Assembly: GCA_023423405.1 (NCBI GenBank)
Contig: JAFAFR010000084.1
Span: 62,001-126,000, forward strand
Source of the DNA: Bacteroidota bacterium
GTDB taxonomy: Bacteria > Bacteroidota > Bacteroidia > Chitinophagales > Chitinophagaceae
Reading direction: 5' to 3'
DNA: 64,000 nucleotides
Both the position numbers and the translations under genes were made by a program. The stretch's first letter is position 1. Each line of letters opens with the position of its first letter. The notes beneath the pieces were generated by a model, which was not told the DNA's origin, ran no database searches, and saw only the letters and a program-made list of their open reading frames with translations. Positions 1 to 9,086 of the stretch are shown here, one piece after another.

Positions 1-7
1 TGCAGTT

Positions 8-487
8 ATGAAAAACGCCGCTGGCAAATACCGCGTATGCTGTGCAGGGCTCTTCCTGGCGTTTGGGCTGATCGCCTGCAAACCAAGCCTGGACTCACTT
101 TCCACCAATACCAACCTGTTGGGCCGGATGGAAAGCCAGGCCAGCCTGGCTGCTTTTGAGAACCTGTTGCACAAAGTACCGGAAGTGGGAAAAATGCTGG
201 GCGGCAAAAACAACTACACCGTGCTGGCACCCGGCAACCAGGCCATCGCGGCCATGGGACAGGACAGCATCCGCGCACTCATCAGCAGCAAAAGTGGACT
301 GAAAAAACTGGCCGCGCTGGTGCAGCGGCAGGTCATAACGGGAACGCCTACCCGGGAAGAACTGTTGTCGGGGAAATTGGTTTCTGTGAACGGCTTCCCG
401 GTGAAACTGGAAGAAGCCGATCTTTCCGGCGCCAGTATAACAGCTTCGAATGGCCAGATCTATATCGTGGGCCGCTGCTTACGGTAA
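8..487 (+). CDS. Fasciclin-domain lipoprotein
   Basis: Predicted outer-membrane or periplasmic lipoprotein of 159 residues. Residues 1-24 form a lipoprotein signal ending in GLIAC (lipidated Cys24). The rest resembles one FAS1 domain: an H1-like segment with NYTVLAPGNQAIAAM (about 78-92) and a C-terminal half with ALVQRQVITG and the closing NGQIYIV, where FAS1 domains normally have an NGxIHVID-like strand. FAS1 proteins are usually adhesion or surface-associated; the ligand here is unknown. The ATG at 8 is the first codon seen, so a longer 5' end outside the window cannot be fully excluded, but the signal peptide fits this start. It converges on the mutase gene with only 13 bp between stops. 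Confidence 0.75.
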   Translation: MKNAAGKYRVCCAGLFLAFGLIACKPSLDSLSTNTNLLGRMESQASLAAFENLLHKVPEVGKMLGGKNNYTVLAPGNQAIAAMGQDSIRALISSKSGLKKLAALVQRQVITGTPTREELLSGKLVSVNGFPVKLEEADLSGASITASNGQIYIVGRCLR

Positions 488-500
488 AACCAGCAAAGCT

Positions 501-2066
501 TTAATGGTGTTCGCCGAATACGCTGCGCAATTCGTCGGCGATTTCCCCGAGGGTGCATTTTTTTTCGATGGCGCTGATGACAGTGGGCATGATGTTTTCG
601 CCGCTCACTGCCTTGTCGTTCAGTTCCTGCAGCACCTGGTCGATCTCCGACGGACTGCGCTGGCTGCGCAGCCAGGCCAGCTTCTGCGTTTGCACCTGGC
701 GAATGCTGTCGTCGATCCGGAACACGGGAATCGGTTCTTCTTCCTCCACACGAAAACGGTTCACGCCTACCAGCGCTGTTTCGCCCGTTTCCATTTTTCG
801 CTGGTACGCATAAGCGCTGCGGGCGATCTCGTCCTGGATGAAACCGGCTTCGATGGCAGCCACGCTGCCACCCATGGCATCGATGCGGGCAATGAGGTCC
901 CAGGCGGCCTGCTCCACTTCGGTGGTGAGCGATTCTATGAAGAAGGAACCGGCGAGGGGATCGATGGTATCTGCCACACCGCTTTCAAAGGCGATAACCT
1001 GCTGGGTGCGCAGGGCAATGCGCGCGGCCTCTTCGGTGGGAAGGCTCAGGGCTTCGTCGTACCCGTTGGTGTGGAGCGACTGCGTGCCGCCCAGTACCGC
1101 GGCCAGGGCCTGGATGGTAACGCGGCTGATATTGTTCAGCGGCTGCTGCGCAGTGAGCGTGCTGCCGCCTGTTTGTGCGTGGAAGCGCAACATCATGGCC
1201 CGGGGATCGGTGGCGCCCATGGATTGCATGATGCGGGCCCACATGCGGCGGGCAGCGCGGAATTTGGCTACTTCTTCAAACAGGTTGTTGTGGGCATTGA
1301 AGAAGAAGGAAAGCCTTCTGCCCAGGGTATTGATATCGATACCTTTTTCCAATGCCGCTTTCACATAGGCCTTACCGTTACTAAGCGTGAAAGCCAGTTC
1401 CTGCACGGCGGTGGAGCCGGCCTCACGGATATGGTAACCCGAAATGGAAATGGTATTCCACTTCGGCAGTTCCTGGCTGCACCATTCGAATACATCGGTG
1501 ATGATGCGCATGGAGGGGTGGGGCGGATAAATGAAAGTGCCGCGGGCGGCGTATTCCTTGAGGATATCGTTCTGGATGGTGCCACTGACCTTTTGCAGAT
1601 CGGCGCCCTGTTGTTTGGCCAGTGCCACGTACAGTCCCAGCAGTATAAAACCCGTGGCGTTGATGGTCATGGACGTGCTTACCGATTCGAGCGGGATGCC
1701 TTCGAACAGGGCCTGCATGTCGAGCAGGCTGTCGATGGCCACGCCCACTTTCCCCACTTCGCCTTCCGCCATGGGATGGTCGCTGTTGTAGCCGATCTGG
1801 GTGGGAAGGTCGAAGGCAACACTGAGGCCCATTACGCCCTGCGACAGCAGGTAACGGTAACGCTTATTCGATTCTTCGGCGGTGCTGAATCCGGCATACT
1901 GGCGCATGGTCCAGATTTTGCCGCGGTACATATCTGCCTGTACGCCGCGGGTAAAAGGAAAGGCACCGGGACCGGGCTGGTCCAGGCTGCCCGGGGGCAG
2001 GTCGGCGGACTGGTAGAGCTTTTTGATCTCGATGCCGCTGTCGGTGACTATCTTTTTTTCGGCCAT
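501..2066 (-). CDS. Methylmalonyl-CoA mutase, catalytic (large) subunit
   Basis: Radical B12 enzyme subunit interconverting methylmalonyl-CoA and succinyl-CoA (propionate metabolism). At 521 residues it covers the TIM-barrel catalytic part only; the C-terminal cobalamin domain with DxHxxG is absent, so a separate B12-binding subunit must be encoded elsewhere. Family motifs seen: MRQYAGFSTAEESN, LSVAFDLPTQIGYNSDHP, ISISGYHIREAG, FGEH at the end. Substrate-discriminating residues point to methylmalonyl-CoA rather than isobutyryl-CoA: Tyr57 in RQYAGF (Phe in isobutyryl-CoA mutase) and Arg175 in RGTFIYPP (Gln there). It starts 2 nt after the stop of the small membrane protein, so the two are probably co-transcribed. 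Confidence 0.9.
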   Translation of the reverse strand: MAEKKIVTDSGIEIKKLYQSADLPPGSLDQPGPGAFPFTRGVQADMYRGKIWTMRQYAGFSTAEESNKRYRYLLSQGVMGLSVAFDLPTQIGYNSDHPMAEGEVGKVGVAIDSLLDMQALFEGIPLESVSTSMTINATGFILLGLYVALAKQQGADLQKVSGTIQNDILKEYAARGTFIYPPHPSMRIITDVFEWCSQELPKWNTISISGYHIREAGSTAVQELAFTLSNGKAYVKAALEKGIDINTLGRRLSFFFNAHNNLFEEVAKFRAARRMWARIMQSMGATDPRAMMLRFHAQTGGSTLTAQQPLNNISRVTIQALAAVLGGTQSLHTNGYDEALSLPTEEAARIALRTQQVIAFESGVADTIDPLAGSFFIESLTTEVEQAAWDLIARIDAMGGSVAAIEAGFIQDEIARSAYAYQRKMETGETALVGVNRFRVEEEEPIPVFRIDDSIRQVQTQKLAWLRSQRSPSEIDQVLQELNDKAVSGENIMPTVISAIEKKCTLGEIADELRSVFGEHH

Positions 2067-2068
2067 GT

Positions 2069-2587
2069 TCAGGACATCAGTTTACGGGCTTCGTGGCTCA
2101 GGGCTTCCTGCACAAGGGAGTGCATGGACCCCTGGGGCTGGTTCATGATAAATTCTATCACTTTTTTATTCAGTTCCATACCGCTGGTTTCGGGCGGCAG
2201 GATGGAAGCGATCTGGTTGATGATATGAATGTTCTGCTCCTTGAGGCTGCGCACGGCTTCCCAGGCTTCGTTCGACACATAGATCTGCTGGGAGAGATTG
2301 TAGTCGTATTCCTGCCGGATACTTTGTGTGAGCAGGGCCTGCATATCGCGCAGGTTGAGCCCGGGCTCATTCACCCGGCTGATGAGGTTGGGCAGTGCGA
2401 TGCGTTCGGCGAGGATCACGAGCCGTTCATAGGCCTGAAGCTGGAGCTGCCTGGTATTAACGGGATCGCCCGCTGGCTGCAGGGGCGTGGGTTCGTTCTT
2501 TTTATCCTTCATGTAAAAAAAGAAATAGAGGCCGGCAATAACAACCAGGAGGCCGAATGCAATCAGGAACATGGTAGTGGTATCCAT
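2069..2587 (-). CDS. Small membrane-anchored protein upstream of the mutase
   Basis: Unrecognised 172-residue protein. One N-terminal transmembrane segment (about residues 6-24, LIAFGLLVVIAGLYFFFYM) is followed by a charged, mostly helical cytoplasmic part. The start is ATG at 2587 (MDTTTMFLIAFG): an upstream in-frame extension to 2683 would add a non-hydrophobic stretch before the membrane helix, and a TAnnTTTG box lies 18 nt before the ATG. It ends 2 nt before the mutase ATG, so it forms an operon with it. No catalytic motif is visible. Its place next to the mutase suggests co-expression, not a demonstrated role in B12 metabolism. Confidence 0.7.
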   Translation of the reverse strand: MDTTTMFLIAFGLLVVIAGLYFFFYMKDKKNEPTPLQPAGDPVNTRQLQLQAYERLVILAERIALPNLISRVNEPGLNLRDMQALLTQSIRQEYDYNLSQQIYVSNEAWEAVRSLKEQNIHIINQIASILPPETSGMELNKKVIEFIMNQPQGSMHSLVQEALSHEARKLMS

Positions 2588-2605
2588 TGTACAGGGATTA
2601 GGGAG

Positions 2606-2613
2606 CAAATGTA
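2606..2613 (-). promoter_or_regulatory. TAnnTTTG -7 box for the membrane protein/mutase operon
   Basis: Minus-strand TACATTTG matches the Bacteroidota -7 consensus exactly, 18 nt upstream of the ATG at 2587. No clear TTG -33 element is seen at the expected distance, so this is a motif-only call. Confidence 0.5.
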
Positions 2614-2762
2614 GGGAAAGAAGGTTTGTCGTTTGGACTTTGTGCCTTGTGCCAGGCAGCAGTTTTTTGGCATTAAAGCGCAATATCTTGCAATATTTTG
2701 CATGTTTTTTCTGTTTTTTGAAATAAAAGATGTAACTTTTTGCCGGAAACTAACTGCAAGCC

Positions 2763-3512
2763 ATGCTAAAAAGGGAAAGACAAACCCATATTCTTCACCA
2801 ACTGAATGTGCACAACCGTGTTTCTTCGGCAAGGCTGAGTGAAACAATGCGGGTATCGGAAGACACTATCCGCCGGGATCTGCAAGAGCTTGCGAGTTCT
2901 GGTAAGGCCATCAAAGTGCACGGAGGCGCCATCTCCCTTTCTTTTTCTGAATTCAGCCTGCGAAGCGATCTTGTCTATGGAAAAGACGAAAAGCAACAGA
3001 TCGCCCGGAAAGCCATCGAACTCATAAAAGATAATATGGTGGTGCTGACCAGCGGGGGTACTACCATCAGCGAATTGGCCAGGAGTTTACCCCGCCAGCT
3101 GAAAGCCACTTTTATATCAGGAAGCATTCCCGCCATACTGGAATACTGCAACCACCCGAACATCGACGTCATAGTTATAGGAGATAAGGTTTCAAAAAAT
3201 TCAAAGATTACCATCGGCGCCGATGCCATCGCCAAGATCAGGTCGCTGAAAGTGGATATCTGTTTCCTGGGAACCAATGCCATTGACGTAACGCATGGGG
3301 TGACCGATGACGACTGGGATGTGGCGCAATTGAAAAAAGTGATGATCGAGTCGTCGCAAAAAGTGGCTGCACTGGCCATCTCTGAAAAGATCGACACCTT
3401 CCAGCCCATCAGCATCGGCCCTATTAAAAGCATCGACTATCTCATTACCGAACTGGATCCCGGCGACAGCCGTTTCGAATCCTATAAAAAAAGTGGTCTC
3501 ACAATCATTTAA
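2763..3512 (+). CDS. DeoR/GlpR-family transcriptional regulator
   Basis: 249-residue DNA-binding repressor. The N-terminus has the DeoR helix-turn-helix (SSARLSETMRVSEDTIRRDL, about residues 20-40), followed by KVHGGA, the usual linker signature. The C-terminal part is the DeoRC sugar-phosphate sensing domain with TSGGTTISELA and FLGTNAIDVTHGVTDDD. These regulators normally bind a phosphorylated sugar or nucleoside intermediate. It lies only 22 bp before susC on the same strand, so it is likely the local regulator of the SusC/SusD pair and may be co-transcribed with it. Divergent from the mutase operon across 175 bp. Confidence 0.88.
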   Translation: MLKRERQTHILHQLNVHNRVSSARLSETMRVSEDTIRRDLQELASSGKAIKVHGGAISLSFSEFSLRSDLVYGKDEKQQIARKAIELIKDNMVVLTSGGTTISELARSLPRQLKATFISGSIPAILEYCNHPNIDVIVIGDKVSKNSKITIGADAIAKIRSLKVDICFLGTNAIDVTHGVTDDDWDVAQLKKVMIESSQKVAALAISEKIDTFQPISIGPIKSIDYLITELDPGDSRFESYKKSGLTII

Positions 3513-3534
3513 CTAACAACCAAAATAAAGCGCT

Positions 3535-6500
3535 ATGAGAAGACTCATTCGATCAGGCATCTTATTGTTGCTATTGGCATTACCGCCGGCAGTGATATAT
3601 GCGCAGATCAGCTCGATCACAGGTGTCGTACGGGGCGAAAGCAACGCTCCCATCGCGGGCGTCACCATCACCAACCGCGAAACAAAACAAAGTGTTCTTA
3701 CAGGCGATGATGGCGCCTTCAGCATCCAGGCTTCGCCGGGAAACATCATCGACATTTCATCGGTGGGTTATAAACTCATCAGTCTCACCGCGGGCAAGGA
3801 CAATTTTTCTGTCATTGCCCTGCAAAGAACGGAGTCCTCTCTCAACGAAGTAGTGGTGGTAGGTTACGGTACGCAAAAAAGAGGCAACCTCACTGGCGCC
3901 GTATCCACCGTGGATGTGCAGAAGTATGCACAGAACAGGCCCATCGCCGATGTGGGAAGGGCCATGCAGGGTAGTGCTACCGGCCTCAGCATCACCGTAC
4001 CGAGTGGTGAAGTGGGTTCCGATCCCATCATCAAGATCCGCGGACAGATCGGCTCCATGGTGGGCGGCGCTTCTCCGCTGATATTGCTCGATAACGTGGA
4101 GATCCCGAGCATCCAGCTGGTGAACCCCAACGACATTGCCAGCATCACGGTGCTGAAAGATGCGTCGGCCGCTTCTATCTATGGTTCCAAAGCTTCCTTC
4201 GGTGTGATCCTGATCACCACCAAAAAAGGATCCAGCGGCGGCAAACCGCAGGTGAGCTATACCAACAACTTCTCCTGGCAGAATGTTTGGAAAGACCTGG
4301 AGATGGGAGAGGTGAATGCGCTGAAATACACCGTGGACGCGGCTGAACGCGTGGGCACATTTACACCCACCGGCGCGTTTTATTATGTGGACCGCGCGAG
4401 TTATGACAAAGCCGTGGCATGGCAGGAAAAATACGGCGGCGCCATCGGCAAAGACGATCCCACCGTTTTCGGAAGGGACTGGTTCGTGCAGGGTTCCAAC
4501 CAGAAAATGGGTGTGAGAACGTATGATCCCTATGACTACATGATACGGGAATGGGCGCCCACACAGCAACACAGCCTTTCCTTCGGACACACCGTGGGAA
4601 AAACTTCCTACAACCTGGGATTGGGTCTGCTCGACCAGAGCGGCATGACCAAGCCCGCCAAAAAAGACGATTTCACCCGCTACAACGCTTCCCTGAAAGT
4701 GTCCAGTGAAGTCAACAAATACCTGACCGTTCGCGGCGGTGCAATTTTGTCCAGGCGCAACAAAGACTATGCGTATGTAACCAATTCCACTACGGCCGAT
4801 CCCTGGCTCTATCTCTACCGTTGGGGACCTCTCTATCCCTTCGGCAATGATGAAAACGGCGATCCCATCCGCAGCCCGGTGAGCGAAATGGCAGCAGCCA
4901 ATACGGCCAACATTTTGCAGAACTACGTCAACATGAGCCTCGGCGCCACCGTTAACATCACCAACAACTGGAAAGTGGATTTCGACTACACTTTCTCCAA
5001 CCAGGAAGAAATCTGGAAAAGGCCCGGTACAAGATATACTGCCCGTAACTCCTGGGTGGCTCCCAAGTTGCGGGTGGATGCATCCGGCAACCAGGTGTAC
5101 GTGAACAGCGACGGACAGGTAGTGTCTTCCACTGATCCCGGCGCCATGCCGGCCTACGACCTCTCCAACGATATGTACACCGCGTACGGTTCCAACCCCG
5201 ATCATTTTGCGCGCACGGCTACCAATTTCAACAGCAACACCATCAACGCGTTCACTACCTATAATCTTGACCTGAACGAAGACCACCGTTTCAAATTCAT
5301 CGCCGGTATCAACCGCGTTACGGCTGTTACCGAATGGCAGTCTTCCCAGATCACCAACCTCTCCGATATCATCAACCCGCAGTTCAACTTCGGAACAGGA
5401 ACACAAACGGTGGCGGGTGATAAACAATGGGAAGCCCAGCTCGGTTATTTCGGTCGCATCAACTATGCGTTCCGCGATAAATATTTGCTGGAAGGCAACC
5501 TGCGTTACGATGGTACGTCTAAGTTTACCAAAGACCTGTGGTGGCGCTGGTTCCCCTCCTTCTCAGCAGGCTGGGTAGCGAGTGAAGAATCCTTTATGGA
5601 ATGGGCCCAGCCCTGGCTGAGCTTCCTGAAAGTACGTGCTTCCTGGGGTTCTATTGGTGACCAGAGCGTTCCCAACAGTCTGTATATTCCCACCATGCCC
5701 AGCGGCCAGTCCACCTGGATCGGCTCTTCCGGCGACCGGGTGAACTATGTGGGCTCCCCGGCAGCGGTGAACTCCGATCCGCGCTGGCAGGACATCGTCA
5801 CCACCAACTTTGGTGTGGACGCCGGTTTCTTCAACGGCAAACTCAACCTGAACTTCGACATCTACCAAAGGAAGACCAATGGTATGATCGTGCCGGCCGA
5901 GGGCATTCCCCTTACATTTGGCACGACGGCTCCCCAGGGTAACTATGGTTCCCTCAAAACAAGCGGATGGGAACTGGCGCTTTCTTTCAACCACCGCTTC
6001 AACAACGGCCTGGGTATTTTCCTGAGCGGTAACATATCCGACTCCAAAACCATTCTTACAGAGTATGGTTCCGGTACCCAGGTTAACGGCAACTACAATG
6101 GCAAAGACATCGGTGAGATCTGGGGCTACCGTACCGACCGCCTCTACCAGCCCGACGACTTCGTACTGGGCGCCGATGGCAAGCCCGTGCTGATCACGCT
6201 CACCGAAGCGGAATCCGCACTTTATGCAGGCAGACAGGCCTACCAGTTGAAACCCGGCGCCGATGGTAAAAAACCGGTGTACCAACCCTACCTGCAGAAC
6301 TCCGCCAATTTCCGCTTTGGTCCCGGCGACGTGAAATTCAAAGACCTCAACGGTGATGGTGAGATCAACAACGGCAAGGGCACACTCGAAGACCATGGCG
6401 ATCTCGAAAAGATCGGCAACTCCAATCCCCGTTATGAATACGGATTCAGGCTGGGCGCCGATTTCAAAGGATTTGATTTCAGCGTGTTCTTCCAGGGCGT

Positions 6501-6960
6501 AGGCAAACGCCAGATCTGGGGACAGGGCTTCCTCAGCATTGCAGGCTTCAACTCAGCCGACGGCGCCATGCCCGAAGCCATTGCCGGCAATTACTGGACA
6601 GCCGAAACACCCAATGCGTTTTATCCCGCTGCGTATAACAACGCAGGCAGCAACACCGCCAACAACATGCAGGTGCAGGACCGTTACCTGCTGAACATGG
6701 CCTACCTGCGCATGAAAAACCTGACCGTCGGTTATTCATTGCCGGTAGACCTGCTGAAACGCGCGCACATCCAAACGCTCAGGGTATATGTAGCGCTGGA
6801 AAACTTTATTACCTGGGACAACCTGAAAGACCTGCCCATTGATCCCGAAGCCATCAGCGGTTATTCCATGTGGAATACCAGCAATTACAACTCCGGACGT
6901 ACCGGTACCGGTGTCCCGGCCTTCAAAAGCTTTTCTGCAGGCCTTCAACTGAACTTTTAA
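3535..6960 (+). CDS. SusC/RagA-family TonB-linked outer-membrane transporter
   Basis: 1141-residue TonB-dependent receptor. Order: signal peptide (1-23, ending AVIYA), carboxypeptidase-regulatory-like domain (about 25-95, ITGVVRGESNAPIAGVTI), the SusC hallmark NEVVVVGYGTQKRGNLTGAV (about 105-124), plug domain (with SPLILLDNVEIP and DASAASIYGSKASFGVILIT), then a long beta barrel ending in an aromatic-type C-terminus (LQLNF). SusC proteins import oligosaccharides or peptides with a SusD lipoprotein lid, powered by TonB. The SusD partner follows after 11 bp. No degradative enzyme is encoded next to the pair, so the substrate cannot be read from context. Confidence 0.95.
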   Translation: MRRLIRSGILLLLLALPPAVIYAQISSITGVVRGESNAPIAGVTITNRETKQSVLTGDDGAFSIQASPGNIIDISSVGYKLISLTAGKDNFSVIALQRTESSLNEVVVVGYGTQKRGNLTGAVSTVDVQKYAQNRPIADVGRAMQGSATGLSITVPSGEVGSDPIIKIRGQIGSMVGGASPLILLDNVEIPSIQLVNPNDIASITVLKDASAASIYGSKASFGVILITTKKGSSGGKPQVSYTNNFSWQNVWKDLEMGEVNALKYTVDAAERVGTFTPTGAFYYVDRASYDKAVAWQEKYGGAIGKDDPTVFGRDWFVQGSNQKMGVRTYDPYDYMIREWAPTQQHSLSFGHTVGKTSYNLGLGLLDQSGMTKPAKKDDFTRYNASLKVSSEVNKYLTVRGGAILSRRNKDYAYVTNSTTADPWLYLYRWGPLYPFGNDENGDPIRSPVSEMAAANTANILQNYVNMSLGATVNITNNWKVDFDYTFSNQEEIWKRPGTRYTARNSWVAPKLRVDASGNQVYVNSDGQVVSSTDPGAMPAYDLSNDMYTAYGSNPDHFARTATNFNSNTINAFTTYNLDLNEDHRFKFIAGINRVTAVTEWQSSQITNLSDIINPQFNFGTGTQTVAGDKQWEAQLGYFGRINYAFRDKYLLEGNLRYDGTSKFTKDLWWRWFPSFSAGWVASEESFMEWAQPWLSFLKVRASWGSIGDQSVPNSLYIPTMPSGQSTWIGSSGDRVNYVGSPAAVNSDPRWQDIVTTNFGVDAGFFNGKLNLNFDIYQRKTNGMIVPAEGIPLTFGTTAPQGNYGSLKTSGWELALSFNHRFNNGLGIFLSGNISDSKTILTEYGSGTQVNGNYNGKDIGEIWGYRTDRLYQPDDFVLGADGKPVLITLTEAESALYAGRQAYQLKPGADGKKPVYQPYLQNSANFRFGPGDVKFKDLNGDGEINNGKGTLEDHGDLEKIGNSNPRYEYGFRLGADFKGFDFSVFFQGVGKRQIWGQGFLSIAGFNSADGAMPEAIAGNYWTAETPNAFYPAAYNNAGSNTANNMQVQDRYLLNMAYLRMKNLTVGYSLPVDLLKRAHIQTLRVYVALENFITWDNLKDLPIDPEAISGYSMWNTSNYNSGRTGTGVPAFKSFSAGLQLNF

Positions 6961-6971
6961 ACACCATTACA

Positions 6972-8810
6972 ATGAAGCACACAAAACTTATATATGGTCT
7001 GGCTGCCACGCTTATGCTGGCAGGCTGCAGCAAAGACGTGCTGGACCGTCCGCCTGTCACCAGCTATGTAGATGCCGATGGTAAATTCTGGCGTAATGAA
7101 GACGATATCCGTTTGTACGTCAATACCTATTATCCCTATTATTTTTCGGGCTACAACACTTCCTTCACGGCCGACTATACGCCGGTTCGGGGTTATACTT
7201 TTTCCGATGACCTTACCGGCAAAAACGTGCAGGCAAATTTTGAAAGCTCTGTGCCCACTTCCCGTGGCTCCACCCTGGAGTCCGCAGAATGGCTGCAGAC
7301 CTATGCCGGTCCCACCTGGGATTTTGCCTGGGTGCGCAAATCGAATATTCTGCTCGACCGGGTGAACAACGTGGTGAAGCCCAATATTTCGGAAGACGCG
7401 TACAAACACTGGACAGCCGTGGCCCGCTTTTTCAGGGGCTTTGAATACAGCCGCCTGGTAAGTGTTTTTGGCGCTGTTCCTTATTTTGACCAGGTAGTAC
7501 CTGAAACCGACCTGAACACGCTGTACAAGGACAGGGACGATCGGGGCGTGGTGATGGACCAGGTGTACGAAGATTTCAAATACGCGCTGGATAACATGCG
7601 CGAAAACGATGGTGCGCAACTCATCAACAAGTATATTGCCGCCGCCTTTGTTTCCCGGTTCATGTTGTTTGAAGGAACCTGGCAGCACTACCACGGACTC
7701 GATGCCGGTCGTGCTAAAAAATACCTGGAACTTGCCGTTCAGGCCGCCGACCTGGTGATGAACGCCAGCAAATGGAATTTTTCCCGCGATTTTAAATCGC
7801 TGTTTTCTTCCGAAAGCCTGTCCGGTCACCCCGAAGTATTGCTGTACCGTGTGTACGATGCCGCTAAAACAGTAACGCACTGCATTGGTTCTTACCAGAA
7901 CGGTACTGAAGTGGTGGGTGTGGATGCGAACCTGGTGCTGATCAAATCCTTTATTGCCAACGACGGTGATGTATGGCAGCACTCTTCCGTGCCCGATGTC
8001 AACAGTTTTAAAATTGCCGACCTGGTGAAAACGCGCGACCCGCGTTTTGAGGCTTCCTTTGTTGACAAAGCATTGCCTTCTTCGGCCACCCTGCTCTATG
8101 GGTACAAATTTGCCTCCCGCGATGCCATTACCTATATCGGCAAAACCTATCCCGCCGCCTGGGGCAGCAACACCAATACCAGCGATGCACCCGTTATGCG
8201 ACTTGCGGAAGTGGTGCTGAACTGGATTGAAGCGAAAGCCGTGCTGGCCGAGCATTTGGGCGGGCCTACCGTAACCCAGGAAGACATCGATAAATCGATC
8301 AATGCCATCCGCAAAAGGCCGCTGGACGCCGCTGCCACTGCAAAAGGAGTGAAACAAACCGCTCCGCTGCTGTTGTCGGCATTGCCCGATGATCCCAGCA
8401 GGGACAGCGACCTGTCGGCCCTGATGTGGGAAATCCGCCGCGAAAGAAGAATGGAATTTGTTTTCGAGCATACCAGACTGTTAGATCTGAAGCGCTGGAA
8501 AAAACTCGGTAATATGGATTACAGCAAGAACGGCGATTATTTCCTGGGCCCCTGGGTGAACGTGCAGGCGGAAGCGCCCGCTTACCTCACTGCCGCTTAT
8601 GTGGGCCGTACAAAAGTGAAGCTGGAAAACGGAACCATCATCACTTATGATGGCACCAATGCAGCCGATCTGGTTGGATTCTGGATGGTGGACAATGCCC
8701 AGAACCGGAACAGTTTTAACGACAATGTTTACCTGGCGCCTGTAGGACAGTCGCAGATCATCCAGTACGAAGAAAAGGGCTTTACACTCACACAAACACC
8801 CGGCTGGTAA
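6972..8810 (+). CDS. SusD/RagB-family nutrient-binding lipoprotein
   Basis: 612-residue surface lipoprotein forming the lid of the adjacent SusC. Start at ATG 6972 gives a lipoprotein signal MKHTKLIYGLAATLMLAGCS with Cys19 as lipidation site; an upstream in-frame ATG at 6870 would overlap susC and lacks a signal. The SusD_2/RagB layout is visible: N-terminal SusD-like region, TPR-like helices (ARFFRGFEYSRLVSVFGAVPYF about 155-180, a hallmark), and a C-terminal RagB part with LMWEIRRERRMEFVFEHTRLLDLKRW. A strong hairpin terminator follows. Confidence 0.95.
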   Translation: MKHTKLIYGLAATLMLAGCSKDVLDRPPVTSYVDADGKFWRNEDDIRLYVNTYYPYYFSGYNTSFTADYTPVRGYTFSDDLTGKNVQANFESSVPTSRGSTLESAEWLQTYAGPTWDFAWVRKSNILLDRVNNVVKPNISEDAYKHWTAVARFFRGFEYSRLVSVFGAVPYFDQVVPETDLNTLYKDRDDRGVVMDQVYEDFKYALDNMRENDGAQLINKYIAAAFVSRFMLFEGTWQHYHGLDAGRAKKYLELAVQAADLVMNASKWNFSRDFKSLFSSESLSGHPEVLLYRVYDAAKTVTHCIGSYQNGTEVVGVDANLVLIKSFIANDGDVWQHSSVPDVNSFKIADLVKTRDPRFEASFVDKALPSSATLLYGYKFASRDAITYIGKTYPAAWGSNTNTSDAPVMRLAEVVLNWIEAKAVLAEHLGGPTVTQEDIDKSINAIRKRPLDAAATAKGVKQTAPLLLSALPDDPSRDSDLSALMWEIRRERRMEFVFEHTRLLDLKRWKKLGNMDYSKNGDYFLGPWVNVQAEAPAYLTAAYVGRTKVKLENGTIITYDGTNAADLVGFWMVDNAQNRNSFNDNVYLAPVGQSQIIQYEEKGFTLTQTPGW

Positions 8811-8829
8811 AATCATCCGGTGTACCTTC

Positions 8830-8864
8830 AAAAAAGCCATCTCCGTTTGGGGGTGGCTTTTTTT
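8830..8864 (+). terminator. Rho-independent terminator after susD
   Basis: A-rich 5' arm plus GCCATCTCC pairs with GGGGGTGGC (two G-T wobbles), 4-nt loop, then a T run. It lies 20 nt after the SusD stop and closes the regulator-SusC-SusD unit. Confidence 0.8.
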
Positions 8865-8977
8865 ATGCGTGCCGGGAGGCCCCGGTGATGTTGCAGCGGA
8901 GCGGTGTTGACGCTTTCGTGGCTACAGGAAGACAACAGGAAAGACGGCAAAAAAACGGCAAACCAACGGCAAACGGA

Positions 8978-9022
8978 GGGGAAACTGGTTTGGGGTTTGT
9001 GGTTTGGGGTTTGTAGTTGGGG
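8978..9022 (+). repeat. Four GGGG runs in a TTTGGGGTTTGTGG-like tandem repeat
   Basis: GGGG tracts at 8978-8981, 8992-8995, 9006-9009 and 9019-9022, separated by 9-10 nt. The two central units read GGTTTGGGGTTTGT twice, with a third decayed copy. G-quadruplex potential is possible but loops are long. Confidence 0.6.
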
Positions 9023-9086
9023 TTGGTGTAATACACTGAGTAGTAAAGTGTTCCATGATGCCGGCGGAGGTGGTGCGGCTCGCGGG

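Noticed and set aside
450..2228. Plus-strand open frame of 592 codons opposite the mutase gene
   Set aside because: It is the antisense shadow of a clearly conserved methylmalonyl-CoA mutase; the translation is His/Gly-rich without family motifs.
2640..2762. Plus-strand promoter for the DeoR-type gene
   Set aside because: The region is AT-rich with near matches (TAACTTTTTG, ATATTTTG) but no exact TAnnTTTG with a proper -33 element.
3757..5427. Minus-strand open frame of 556 codons inside susC
   Set aside because: Antisense shadow of the SusC gene; Val/His/Gly-rich, no domain recognisable.
6957..8471. Minus-strand open frame of 504 codons opposite susD
   Set aside because: Shadow of SusD with no start context, signal or motif.
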